From Hygrophila difformis (Eukaryota; Streptophyta; Magnoliopsida; Lamiales; Acanthaceae), in assembly GCA_030278955.1 (NCBI GenBank), contig JAOANR010000014.1, positions 27,975,453-28,039,452 of the forward strand: a DNA stretch of 64,000 nt. The letters run 5' to 3'. Of this stretch, positions 35,606 through 46,795 are shown in pieces. The position numbers were made by a program, and so were the translations under genes. The notes under the pieces were generated by a model, which was not told where the DNA came from, made no database searches, and was given only the letters and a program-made list of their open reading frames with translations. How positions within the stretch are numbered: position 1 is the first letter of the stretch; every line of letters begins with the position of its first letter.

Positions 35606-35891
35606 TTACAATGGACCCTATACAGACACACTCCGGAGCCCTAGATAACCCATACGGATACATCTAGGAGTATAGACTCATACATCACCAATCACGATGC
35701 AGTTTTGGCAGATTTATCATAAAAAGGGTCACCATCGTCTGTTTTGGCACGAAATGAATAGTTAGAGGGGCACCCTGCAGAGCACTCACCCCCTAATTGA
35801 TATATGGAAATTTAACTCGATCTATTGCAATGGGTTTTTGAAATTATTTTTATCACTTTGACAAGTATTTCAATCCACAAGTTTAGAAAAT

Positions 35892-36268
35892 GAGGGCGGC
35901 TAAAATCACTCTTCCATATTCTAAATCCACCCCACCCCTATTTTCCTATACCCAAATTGCCCTTCACTAATTTAAATATTAAAAAAAAAATATTATACTC
36001 TATTATTCTAAATCCACCCCACCTCCAATATATAAAAAAAAAAAAAAAACATCACTCTATTATTCTAAATCCACCACAACCCCAAACATATCAAATTCAC
36101 CCCAAACCCCTTCTTCCAACACTTAAACCCTAAATCATATTCTAAACCTAGTTCCACCCAAAATGATATCACCACAAAAAATGATGAAACACAAGAATTA
36201 GTTATCAAGATTCAAAGAAGAAGTGAAGGTGGAGTCATTAGCTAACAAATGGAGGAAGGAAAAGCACT
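35892..36268. repeat. MULE left terminal region
   Basis: Inverted end plus three copies of 'ttctaaatccaccccacc' (near 35917, 36005 and 36063). AT-rich between them, and presumably the promoter of the transposase gene. Confidence 0.7.
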
Positions 36269-36284
36269 TTGGAATGTAGAGGTA

Positions 36285-36571
36285 ATGCTCTAAAAACCTT
36301 GAAATTCGTCAACTTCGCACAGACCGTTCGGTACTGGTCATCCGTGCACGTTGCACGATGCACGGCAGGTTGTGCCGTGCATGACACAACCCGCACGGCA
36401 GGTTGTCTCGTGCATGACTCAACCCGCACGGCAGGCCTGGCCGCGGGCAACACAAGGTGTACGGCAGCACCTGCCGTGCGCTACACAGTTCGCACGGTCA
36501 TGTCTACCGTGCACTCTGTTCTGCATTTTTTTTTTTTTGGTTTTCATGATATATATGTTTTTTATATGCAG
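36285..36571 (+). other. First intron of the MULE transposase gene, with hairpin array
   Basis: A candidate donor (GTAGAG|GTAATG near 36284) and an acceptor (TATATGCAG ending at 36571) bound a 287-bp intron holding array M1, a T tract and an AT-rich 3' end. The matching right-end gene has the same order. The donor choice is inference. Confidence 0.5.
36341..36514. repeat. Hairpin array M1 (GCACGGCA / TGCCGTGC)
   Basis: Five tandem units of about 33 bp starting near 36360, 36392, 36425, 36458 and 36491. The best are GCACGGCAGG-TTG-TGCCGTGC and GTACGGCAGCACCTGCCGTGC. In others the arms differ but often still pair, for example GCACGGTCATGTCTACCGTGC. Spacers resemble 'atgacacaaccc'. Confidence 0.85.
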
Positions 36572-37251
36572 ACCAGTCCCCAAGTTGCGACTATATGTAG
36601 TGAAGCACCGACTGAACAATGTTCCATTGGGAACGAGCTAAGCATAGACGTCATTGGCGAAGATTTCACACCTGTGTTCACAACAGAAACATTATATAAG
36701 ACTAGAGACGATGCAGTGCAATGGGTTCAGAATACAGGGTTGGAACATTAAATGGTAGTGACCATCAAGAGATCAGATATGGGTGGGCGAACTAGGGTGG
36801 GGCGTATATACCTTGCGTGTGAACGTGGTGGGGAGTACAAACAACCGAAGAAAAAACGAGATAAGTGTGTTGTAGTTGGAGAAGGTAGTGATGGATGTGA
36901 TGGCGAGAGCGTGAAGGGTGTTCGTAGATGGGAAGGGGAAACAAAGAAATGCGGGTGTCCATTTTTGATAAAGACAACACAAGTGCACATCGATGGACCA
37001 TGGAAAGTGGAGGTCTTGAAAGCTGTCCACAACCACCCTTTCGAAATATTTTGATGGACATGCTTTTGTGCAGTGGTTGACAAAACCGGAGGAACAGTTG
37101 GTGGTGGACCTATCGCTGCAACAGGTGAGAGCGAAGGTGGTACTAAAGGAATTGAAGGCAAAGTTCCCCAATAACGTGTTATTTGTGAAGACAATCTACA
37201 ATGCGCGGCAGAAACATAGATTGAGCGAGAGAGCAGGACGAGCTCAGCTGC
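36572..37251 (+). pseudogene. MULE transposase N-terminal part (FAR1-like DNA-binding region)
   Basis: This exon encodes the FAR1-type N-terminal region: FTTETLYKTRDDAVQWVQNTG, then KRSD, GRIYLACERGG and the CGCPF and HNHPF zinc-ligand motifs. An in-frame TAA lies at 36749-36751 and a one-base insertion near 37050 shifts the frame after HPFEIF. The frame runs to AGRAQL, where the solo LTR enters; the reading resumes at QYLLGKLDEHNY at 39917, so the insertion point lies inside the coding sequence. MULE transposases bind the terminal inverted repeats through this region. Confidence 0.82.
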
Positions 37252-39911
37252 TGTAATACCCGAGACTTTTATGGCGTCCAAAGGAGTAAATTTTGTTTCT
37301 TAATCCGATCAACGTCAAAATATCTCCGAGAAGAAGAAAGTAATTTATTACAATAAATTATTGCTCGGAACTGAAATGCCGATAAATTCAAAATTCAAAA
37401 TGGAATAAACGAGGGGAAGGAAGCACGAAGATATTCAATAGATCGAGCCTAAAGAATTGGAATAAAAATTCAAGAAAAGAAAGAATTTTGATTCCAAGAA
37501 CCCGTGAAGTCGGAAATAGTTTAAGTAGATAAATTATTGCACGGGAGCCAAAGTCGGCGAACTCAAAGTCGACGAATTCAAAGCCGACGAATCCAAAACT
37601 GACGGACTGAAGATTTCAAACACGAAATCAATTTAAGTTGAAATAGATTTAGGATAGGAATCGTAATCCGAGAATGACCCGGAAAATCGAGCCCGGAAAT
37701 GTAGGAGGATAGAAACCCGAAAGAGAGGAGAAAAGGCCCGACGGGATCGCATGACCCAGTCCGGAAGCACGGCCCAGACCAGGCCGCACGCCCTCCGTGC
37801 GGAATATGGCAAAAATCGCACCACCACCGCGCCAGGCAACAGACAGCTGCCAAATTGCACCATTTCAGCAATTTCTTGCCAAAATTTGCGACCCCGACTT
37901 TGGAAACTTGATTCCAGCCAACGGAAAGGCAATAAGGGCGGATATGACTGATCTCCTACCCTATTTTCAGTCTTTCAAACCCTAGCTTCATCCCAAAACT
38001 CTCCCAAAACCAAAACCACAAAGTTCCGACTTTCCGACGACTCTCCGGCGACCAAACCCGACGGAAGAGGCATGTAAATCAAGGGTTACAGACTTTGGAT
38101 TTTTGGTAAGGTTTAGATTAGGTTCCTTTGTCATTTATAATCATAAACATCATTCTAACTTGCGGATTGTTACTTGCAAACGCGTCTGTGGTCAAAGGAG
38201 AAGGAGAACGTGTTGCGTAGATCAGTTCGTGGCGATTCTGGACGATTCGATCGACCCTAGGATGTTCAAGAACTCACTAACAGTAAGTCAATACCTTTCA
38301 TGTCAATACGGGTGGTCTAGGGGCGTCCGAAACATTGGATTTGAAACGAAACATCAAAATCGAACCTAAAAACCCCAATCTGCGTATTTTCGGAAATCCG
38401 ACCAAAAATCATATCTCGAGTGTTCAAACCGAAAAAATCAAAACTAGAATTTTGATCCTTTGATCTTAAGCTATGTTGTGTAAAACTTTCAGAGATTTTT
38501 ATCAAGTTTTGATACCGCAAATTGTGTCGGACATATCCTGCGTTTTTAAGATTTTCCGAAAAACTGACAGTGCACTTTATCGAACTTGATGGACGTGTTT
38601 CTACCATTTCTAGTCCGAAATAATCTTTGTGATGTAAACACAAGTTGTAGATAATCATGTCTACTACGTGTCCACAAAAGTTCAAAATTTTTGAGTCCAT
38701 TTCATGAGTCGAAAAATCGGATTTTGAAACTGTGTCGAACCTGAATCCTGACAGCATACTGTTTGTGTGGAAAACTTGATTTTTGACATGCTTCCCCCTT
38801 TATTCCGAAAAACTTGAAACATAAAAGTTGTTCGTTAGGGTGTTTTTGATATACTGTGAAAATTTCGGATCAATCGCCTTTGTATTGAATTTTTAAACTA
38901 AAAAGGCGTAAACTGTGACAACGAACGGTTTAAACTTGTGAAATTTTGAAATTTTTAAACAAACGATCGAAACCTCGTTATTTGATAAAGATATATTTTC
39001 AAAATTCCCATTACACTAAGTTAAAACGATATCGGTTACATATATAGGGGTGAGTGCTCAATAGAGTGCCCCTCTAGCTTTTCGCTTCGTGCCCAGATGG
39101 ACGAGGGTGACCTATGTAGGGGGTGAGTGCTCGATGGAGTGCCCCTCTAGCTTTTTGCTTCGTGCCTAGATGGGCAAGGGTGACCTATGTAGGGGGTGAG
39201 TGCTCGATGGAGTGCGCCCTAGCTTTTCGCTTCGTGCCAAAACGGCCGAGGGTGAATGTTATGAGAAATTGTGCCAAAACGGTCAATGAAAACTGGCCTA
39301 CACTCTCGGGAGTATCCGTATGGGTTTCCCAATGCTCCGGAGTGGTACTGGGTATGGCAGATAGGCTGCGGCCGCCAGGCTACCGGCTAAATGAAAAATT
39401 ACGAAATTGGCTGCGGTCGATGGATTGCCGGCTAAATTAAATATTGTTGAGATGGTGGTGTGACGGGGAAATTAAAAAGCCTAGATTTTTATTTATTTAT
39501 TTATGTCATTATTCATGCATTTAATTTATGTTTTAAAATTTATGCCTATGCTTAAATTATTATTCATGAATTCATGTGTCTTTAAAGTATGCAGATTAAA
39601 TTATTATTTTTAAATTGGTAAACAAATTATCTTATATGCATGATTAAAAGTATAATCTTAGTTATTAAATTAAACCCCTTTATTGTTATGTTAGGATTGA
39701 TTTACTCAGTATTTTATAATACTGATAAGACTGTTGCCTTGCTTTTTTTTTTTTTTTTTCCGGAGTATGGCGATAATGCATAAGCATGTGCATTTGGGGT
39801 GGGACTCTTTCGGAACATTGTTTCTCTTTAGCAAGTTCGGAGAATTCGTGTCTTGCTAGGGAGGTGTGGCAGTGGCATCCCGGCCTGGGTTACCAAACCC
39901 GAGGTGTTACA
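37252..39911 (+). mobile_element. Solo LTR A, gypsy family, plus orientation
   Basis: 2.66 kb from TGTAATACCCGAG to GGTGTTACA, flanked by GCTGC (37247-37251 and 39912-39916). It is the reverse orientation of the R1-R4 LTRs: its right end reads back as TGTAACACCTCGGG with the same 'ggtaacccaggccgggatgcca' as R4. There is no internal region, so it is a solo LTR left by LTR-LTR recombination. Confidence 0.88.
39041..39250. repeat. 78-bp tandem repeat in solo LTR A
   Basis: Three units of 'gggtgagtgctcgatggagtgcccctctagc...gggtgacctatgta'. The third is truncated and diverged. The CACTA element in LTR B entered at this repeat. Confidence 0.85.
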
Positions 39912-42045
39912 GCTGCAATATTTATTGGGAAAGTTGGATGAGCACAACTATCATTGCCATCACCGCAGAAACAAAGCCACAAGTGAAGTGAGAGATTTAT
40001 TCTTTGCCCATCCCACCGTTATTGAGTTACTGCGTGCATTTCTACATGTGCTATTGATGGATTGTACATACAAAACTAATATGTACAAATTTCCTTTGCT
40101 GGAGATAGTTGGTGCGTCATCTACTGGATTGACCTTTTATGTTGCTTGTGTCTATATGGAGGCGGTGAAGGAGGATAATTACACATGGGCACTTGAGACT
40201 CTGAGAACAATAATGGATGGACACTATTTCCCAAAGATGGTGGTTACTGATAGGGAATTGGCCCTTATGAATGTAATTGAGAGAGTATTCCTGATGCTGC
40301 ACAGTTTTTATGCACATGGCACCTAACTAAGAATGTTACTGCCAATTGCAAGAAACACATACCAACAAAGCAGATGTGGGAGGCATTTATGGGACAGTGG
40401 AAAAATGTGATTGAGGCAGATACCGAAAAGATGTTCAAGGAACAATTGAACCGCATCTATAATGACTATGCAAACGTTCCGAAGGCGGTTGATTATTGTT
40501 TGAGGCAATGGCTGGAGCCGTATAGTAAGAAATTTTGTTCATATGCGACAAACTAGGTCATGCACTACGGGCACAATACCACGAATCGGTTAGTATTATA
40601 ATTGTATATATTTAATTAAATGTAATACGGGCAAAAATTTTCACACCTTGATAATATTTGGATGTTTGTTTTAACTCATGCATGTTTTTTTAGGGCCGAG
40701 AATCATCATGCCATGTTCAAGAAGCAACTGGGTTCAAGTATGGGGACTTTTGAGACTTGTTGGGAAACCTTCCATACGTTGATGGTAAATGTGCAACAAG
40801 TAGTTAAGCAATCATTTGAGAAGACTATGTACAAGCAGGCGGCGAGGTACAGAAGTGTTGTTTTTAAGGATCTTCGAGGATTTGTGTCAACCCACGCTTT
40901 GGATGACATTGTTGAGGTGATAAAATGGCTACCGGAGGGTGTGATGGATGCAGATTTATGTGGGTGCGTTATGCGGATCAGTCTGGGTCTCCCATGTCCT
41001 CACGAGATATCAGAATACGTTACCAAGAAGCTACCCATTCCACTAGATCGGGTTGCTGATTTTTTGAAGAAATTAGATATGTCACCTCTTTATGTAGCCA
41101 GTGTTAAACAAGATCCAATTCCAGACATCGAAGAATTGTTTAAAAGCACAAAGGAGAAATTTGATACTTTGGATTATGCGGACAAGAAGTTGTTGTTGAG
41201 GAAGATGCAGGAGTTGGTAAACCTCAGTACTACTTCGTTGAATAAGCCATCTGAGAAAATCCGAACACGAGGCGGACCAAAGACCTCCAAGAAAAAAGAT
41301 TCCACTAAGAGGATCCCAGCGCATTCGAGTTGGTGGATAGTTTTTTGCCGGTAGGTTCTGGTGTAGTTTACGCTGCGGGGCCGGTTGCAGCAGTCCCGTT
41401 TTTCTTATCTGTCGGGCAACCTCCGAAACATAAGGTGAAATTTAGCATTATATGTTATAAGATAAATGTGTAACATGTTGTAATTCCACATAAAGTTGGT
41501 GTTGTATACAGGCTGTTCGAGGTAAGAGGAATAAAAATTGACCGGTTGAGCTTGAGAAATATGCACTACCGCATTTCGACAGTTACATCACAGATGTGAA
41601 AGACGTACGACCGGATGGGCACTATGGCTTTCAGTCTATCGCAGAGTTGTTGACAATTGGTGAAGATCAATGTCGCACCGTGAGGTCCGATTTGATACAG
41701 CATCTCGATCAATATACAGCCTTATATCAGCAGATGTTTGTATTGAGGCCAGTTGAGCACGTTCTTGGTGTGCTAAACCACTATGGTGACACAGTTGGTC
41801 CAGAAGGATGGTTCAATATACCCGAGATGGGTCATCTAGCTGGATGTGGCTTTGGCCGTTTTGACACGAGGTGGATCATACACTTATTTGCCTCTCCTCA
41901 CAAGACCAGAAGCAATTCAGATGACATTTTGTATTGCATTTGTGAATAACAATCATTTCTTGGCGGTAAGTAAACATTTAAAATATGCTTAGTTTACATT
42001 TGTTACACATTGTGTGTACTGAAACTTGTTCCATAATTTTCCCCA
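39912..42045 (+). pseudogene. MULE transposase catalytic half, copy 1
   Basis: Carries the MULE DDE domain. The first Asp is in LLMDCTYKTN, the second in VVTDRELAL, and the Glu in TTNRAENHH. A 105-bp GT-AG intron (40589-40693) restores the reading into NRAE. The SWIM zinc finger CGC...LPCPH follows near 40950-41010, and a lysine-rich tail after it. Damage: a one-base deletion near 40288 (ERVF..) shifts the frame, and an in-frame TAG follows YATN at about 40555. The TAG is shared with copy 2, so it predates the duplication; the deletion is not. The OTU-like exon follows. Confidence 0.85.
41512..41965 (+). pseudogene. OTU-like cysteine protease domain, copy 1 (Cys replaced by Tyr)
   Basis: Exon between a TATACAG acceptor (ending 41511) and a GTAAGT donor (41966). 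It shows the plant MULE OTU-like pattern: DVRPDGHYGFQSIAELL, then W-substituted TIGEDQ..TVRSDL, and NIPEMGHL. The catalytic His motif NNNHF is present near 41950 in another frame, so a frameshift lies in between. OTU enzymes cleave ubiquitin conjugates with a D-G-x-C core; here the Cys position is Tyr, so catalysis is not expected. An intron and a short terminal exon should follow but are cut by LTR B. Confidence 0.7.
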
Positions 42046-42053
42046 GCTGCTGC
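42046..42053. other. Duplication junction (GCTGCTGC)
   Basis: Copy 1 of the transposase ends at CCCCA (42045) and runs through GCTGCTGC into a second LTR start. In copy 2 the same CCCCA (58069) continues into the last transposase exon. The junction repeats the GCTGC that flanks the original LTR, suggesting microhomology at the joint. Confidence 0.7.
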
Positions 42054-44026
42054 TGTAATACCCGAGACTTTTATCGGCGTCATTAGGAGTAAATTTAGTT
42101 TCTTAATCCGATCAACGTCAAAATATCTCCGAGAAGAAGAAAGTAATTTATTACAATAAATTATTGCTCGGAACTAAAATGCCGATAAATTCAAAATTCA
42201 AAATGGAATAAACGAGTGAAAGGAAGCACGAAGATATTCAATAGATCGAGCCTAAAGAATAGGAATAAAAATTCAAGAAAGGAAAGAATTTTGATTCCAA
42301 GAACCCGTGAAGTCGGAAATAGTTTAAGTAGATAAATTATTGCATGGGAGCCAAAGTCGGCGAACTCAAAGTCGACGAATTCAAAGCCGACGAATCCAAA
42401 ACCGACAAACTGAAGATTTCAAACACGAAATCAATTTTAGTCGAAATAGATTTAGGATAGGAATCGTAATCCGAGAATGACCCGAAAAATTTAGCCCGAA
42501 AATGTAGGAGGATAGAAACCCGAAAGAGAGGAGAAAAGGCCCGACGGGATCGCACGGCCCAGACTAGGCCGCATGCCCTCTGTGCGGAATATGGCGAAAA
42601 TCGCACCACCACCGCGCCAGGCAGCAGACAACTGCCAAATTGCACGATTTCAGCGATTTCTTGCCAAAATTTGCGACCCCGACTTTGGAAACTTGATTCC
42701 AGCCGACGGAAAGGCAATAAGGGCGGATATGACTGATCTCCTACCCTATTTTCAGTCTTTCAAACCCTAGCTTCATTCCAAAACTCTCCCAAAACCAAAA
42801 CCACAAAGTTCCGACTTTCCGACGACTCTCCGGCGACCAAACCCGAAGGAAGAGGCGTGTAAATCAAGGGTTACAGACTTTGGATTTTTGGTAAGGTTTA
42901 GATTAGGTTCCTTTGTCATTAATAATCATAAACATCATTCTGACTTGCGGATTGTTACTTGCAAACGCGTTCGTGGTCAAAGGAGAAGGAGAACGTGTTG
43001 CGTAGATCCGTTCGTGGCGATTCTGGACGATTCGATCGACCCTAGGACGTTCAAGAACTCATTAACAGTAAGTCAATACCTTTCATGTCAATACAGGTGG
43101 TCTAGGGGCGTCCGAAACATTGGATTTGAAACGAAACATCAAAATCGAACCTAAAAACCCCAATCTGCGTATTTTCGGAAATCCGACAAAAACTCCTATC
43201 TCGAGTGTTCAAACCGAAAAAATCAAAACTAGAATTTTGAACCTTAGATCTTAAGATATGTTGTGTAAAACTTTCAGAGATTTTTATCAAGTTTTGATAC
43301 CCAAATTGTGTCGGACATATCCTGCATTTTTAAGATTTTCCGAAAAACTGACAGTGCACTTTATCGAACTTGATGGACGTGTTTCTATCATTTCTAGTCC
43401 GAAATAATCTTTGTGATGTAAACAAAAGTTGTAGATAATCATGTCTAATACGTGTCCACAAAAGTTCAAAATTTTTGGAGTCGATTTGATGAGTCGAAAA
43501 ATTGGATTTTGAAACTGTGTCGAACCTGAATCCTGACAGCATATTGTTTGTGTGGAAAACTTGATTTTTGACATGCTTCCCCTCTTTATTCCGTAAAACT
43601 TGAAACATAAAAGTTGTTCGTTAGGGTGTTTTTGATATACTGTGAAAATTTCAGATCAATCGCCTTTGTATTGAATTTTTAAACCAAAAAGGCGTAAACT
43701 GTGACAACGAACGGTTTAAACTTGTGAAATTTTGAAATTTCTAAACAAACGATCGAAACCTCGTTATTTGATAAAGATATATTTTCAAAATTCCCGTTAC
43801 ACTAAGTTAAAACGATATCGGTTATATATGTAGGGGTGAGTGCTCAATAGAGTGCCCCTCTAGCTTTTCGCTTCGTGCCTAGACGGATGAGGGTGACCTA
43901 TGTAGGGGGTGAGTGCTCGATGGAGTGCCCCTCTAGCTTTTTGCTTCGTGCCTAGATGGACAAGGGTGACCTATCACTACAAGAATTTTCTGTTTTAGCG
44001 GCCGAAAAAATTTGGTAAAATTCGGT

Positions 44027-46567
44027 TGTAACACCCCGGTTTTTGGTCACCCAGGTCGGGATGTCACCGCCACATCTCCCTAGTAAGACACGGTTTCTCC
44101 GAGCTTACTAAAGAGATGCAAGGCTAGGTATTGCAGTATTTAAAAACACTTAAAGCATACAAAATAGCCCATACAATATAATTCGAAAATAATAATAGCA
44201 TAGCGCAGCGGAAATATTTAGTTTAGTACAGTATCGCAGCGGAAAATATAAAAAGGGCCGACATGGCCAAAACACGGGTTAAACAGGCCCGTTCATAATA
44301 TAGTCTAAGTACGAAATTTAAAAGCAAAATAAAAGTTCCCAAAATCCCATGCATGATTCGTGCCCACACATGCTCATTCCATATATTCTGTAAAGAAAGG
44401 AATAAAAACGGTTTTGATCAGCAAAATTGCTGAGTAAGTTAACACATGCATGATCGTAGGGTTTAAAAGCCATAACTTTAATAATTTAACAAAAGCATGA
44501 TAATAACATAATATTTGATTTCATATAATCCATATCATATAGCACAATCTATCTCAGGCTCTATTTAATAACACATATCACATGGTTCAAGATAATAGCC
44601 ATAATTTAACTAAAGCATTTAAATAATTTAATTTGACAACAATATCATTTAATCTAGTTTAATTTAATTTGGAATCCCCATTACATTCCCGATTTGGTAT
44701 TTCAAAGTTTCACGATAAAAATCGCGATGTCAACAAGTTTAGCCGGTAGCCCGGCGGCCGCAGCCGTATCAGCCATACCCAGTACCACTCCGGAGCCTCG
44801 GGAAACCCATACGGATATTCACGAGAGTGTAGGCTCTAAGTTTCGCCGTTTTGGCAATATCACATTTCAAGTATAGCGCGCGGGGTCACCATCGTCCATT
44901 ACGGCACGAAGTGAATCGTTAGGGGGCACCCTGCAGAGCACTCACCCCTAATTTTAATTTATCAAGTTTGTAAGGGGATTTAGTTTTCAAAATCTGCCTT
45001 CCATTGTATAAATTTAGAAACAATATCTCAATTCGTTTCAACCCTAAAGGTTAATTCCATGTTTCAACCAGATTTCAAAATTTCGTTCGGTAAATCACAG
45101 TTTACTTCAAAATTCGTCAAAAATCAGATTTAATTCCAAAAATTCCAAAATTTCATATCTGACTCGGAAACATCAAGATCTACAACTTTCGTGTTTTAAC
45201 TTTTTCAATCCGAGATACCTAAGTAGGTCAAAATCGCCAATTTTCGCATAACAAGAAATCTGTCCGAGTTTAATACATCACAGATCAAAGATTTCAATTT
45301 CTACCATATCAATTCAACTCCAAATTTAATGAAATTTGACAGGGATCATCTTAAGGCATTTATCTACAACTTTCATGTTCGGCCAAAGATCTAAAACAGC
45401 CTAGATCCTATGTCAAAAACATGATCAAGATCATTCCTAAGTTCTGTCCCAGATTTCAAGAACTAGGTTCAAACAGTTCGGTTTCAACGGATTTTCACAT
45501 ATCAAATCAACTCCAAAAATTCTCAAATTTTTACAGTAGCTAGGTCTAAGTCTTAGGAACGTTCTTCGTCTTTTAAGTTTTTCCGTTTGAGTTCGTTTTA
45601 AAGGTCGGAAAAATTCAACAATTCTGTTGCGTCGGTAGGAAACAAAAGTGGACAGATTTATGGTTCTTGTTGAATCTTTTAGGTTTCGAATGTTTTAAAA
45701 TCTCCCAAAACCATGTAAGGTTAACTTACAGTGTCTATGAACGTCGGGAATGTCCAATTCGGAGGCGTGGCTTCCAGATCACCGTTTCTCCTCTCCGTTC
45801 GTCGGGTTCTACGATCTAGATTCGATACGGGGGTGTAGAAAGAAAAAGGAGATGATTAGGATTCGTTTTCGAATCGTTTATTGAATAAAGATTGGACCGA
45901 GACTTACCACGACTATGGAGATCTGTAGAGAAACTCGTCCAACAGCGTTCGTCTTGGTTTCGTGCCTCCGACGACTCCGGATTTAGGGTTTCGAACGTAT
46001 AGAATGTTTTAGGGTTTTGTAAACTTGTTCGGGGCTCCCAAGGGGCTTATTTATAGAATTCTAAATTCCTAGGGCGTCCACAACCGACCTAGAGGTCTGG
46101 AGTCGAGAGATGTTCAACCGAAAGTCGAAAAATCCGCGTTCGGGCGAGAGATTCACGCAACGACCGAATCTGTGGGGTGGCGCGGTCGTGGCGCGCTGAA
46201 GCCACTTTACCGCGCAGCCACCGCGCCGACTTCGCCTGGACTTCGGTCCGGGCGGGTCGTGCGATCCGTCGTGCTTTTCCGCCTCTCTTTCGGGTTCCTA
46301 TCCCTCTATGCTCCCGAATTCCGATTTCCGGGGTATATTCGGGTTCATACTTTCTCTCTAATTTTATTCTCGGTCTAATTGGATGTTTTGGACTTGAATT
46401 CTCGAGTTCATTAGTGTCGGGTTTTGGTGTACCATTTATCCATCCTTTTATTGAATTAAATTTCTTTAATTCCTTTTTAAGTAAAAATCTCATTTCTCAT
46501 TTCCTTATATTTATTTATTTATTTAATTATTGTTTTATTTTATGTTGGAAAATTCTCGGGTATTACA
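44027..46567 (-). repeat. R3 3' LTR
   Basis: Identical in structure to 52554-55094 (constant offset 8527 bp). Opposite-strand frames within it, such as the one at 46177, are not genes. Confidence 0.95.
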
Positions 46568-46795
46568 GTCTACCCTCCTTAAGAACCAACTTCGTCCTCG
46601 AAGTTGTGTTTCGGCTTTTCTCGTCTCGTGCTAAGGTCTTGTGTTTGTTTTATTATGTTGTGACAGAACTTAGAATTAAACTTCTAAGCTGCCTACGTAC
46701 CCGGTAAAGGGATCAAGCCATAACGTAGTTCAAAAGTTTACAAAAATGCACGAAAAATTAGGGGGTATGACATCCTCTCCCCCTTAAGATTGCAG
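46568..46795 (-). promoter_or_regulatory. R3 PPT and 3' UTR
   Basis: Polypurine tract CTTAAGGAGGGTAGAC (46568-46583) directly before the 3' LTR. The 20-bp palindrome CAGTTATGTCCCCATAACTG at 46793-46812 straddles the pol stop codon. Confidence 0.85.

Noticed and set aside
36351..36641. Plus-strand Cys/Ala/Thr-rich frames through array M1
   Set aside because: They translate a tandem hairpin array inside an intron, in more than one frame, with no family pattern.
34755..39911. R4 LTR and solo LTR A as the two LTRs of one element
   Set aside because: They are in opposite orientation, and each is explained separately: R4 by the PPT at 63564, A by its own GCTGC duplication.
46177..46707. Plus-strand frames inside the R3 LTRs (also 54704) and similar ones at 17441, 25785 and 32605 in other LTRs
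   Set aside because: They recur only because the LTRs are repeated, lie opposite to the element and differ in frame between copies.
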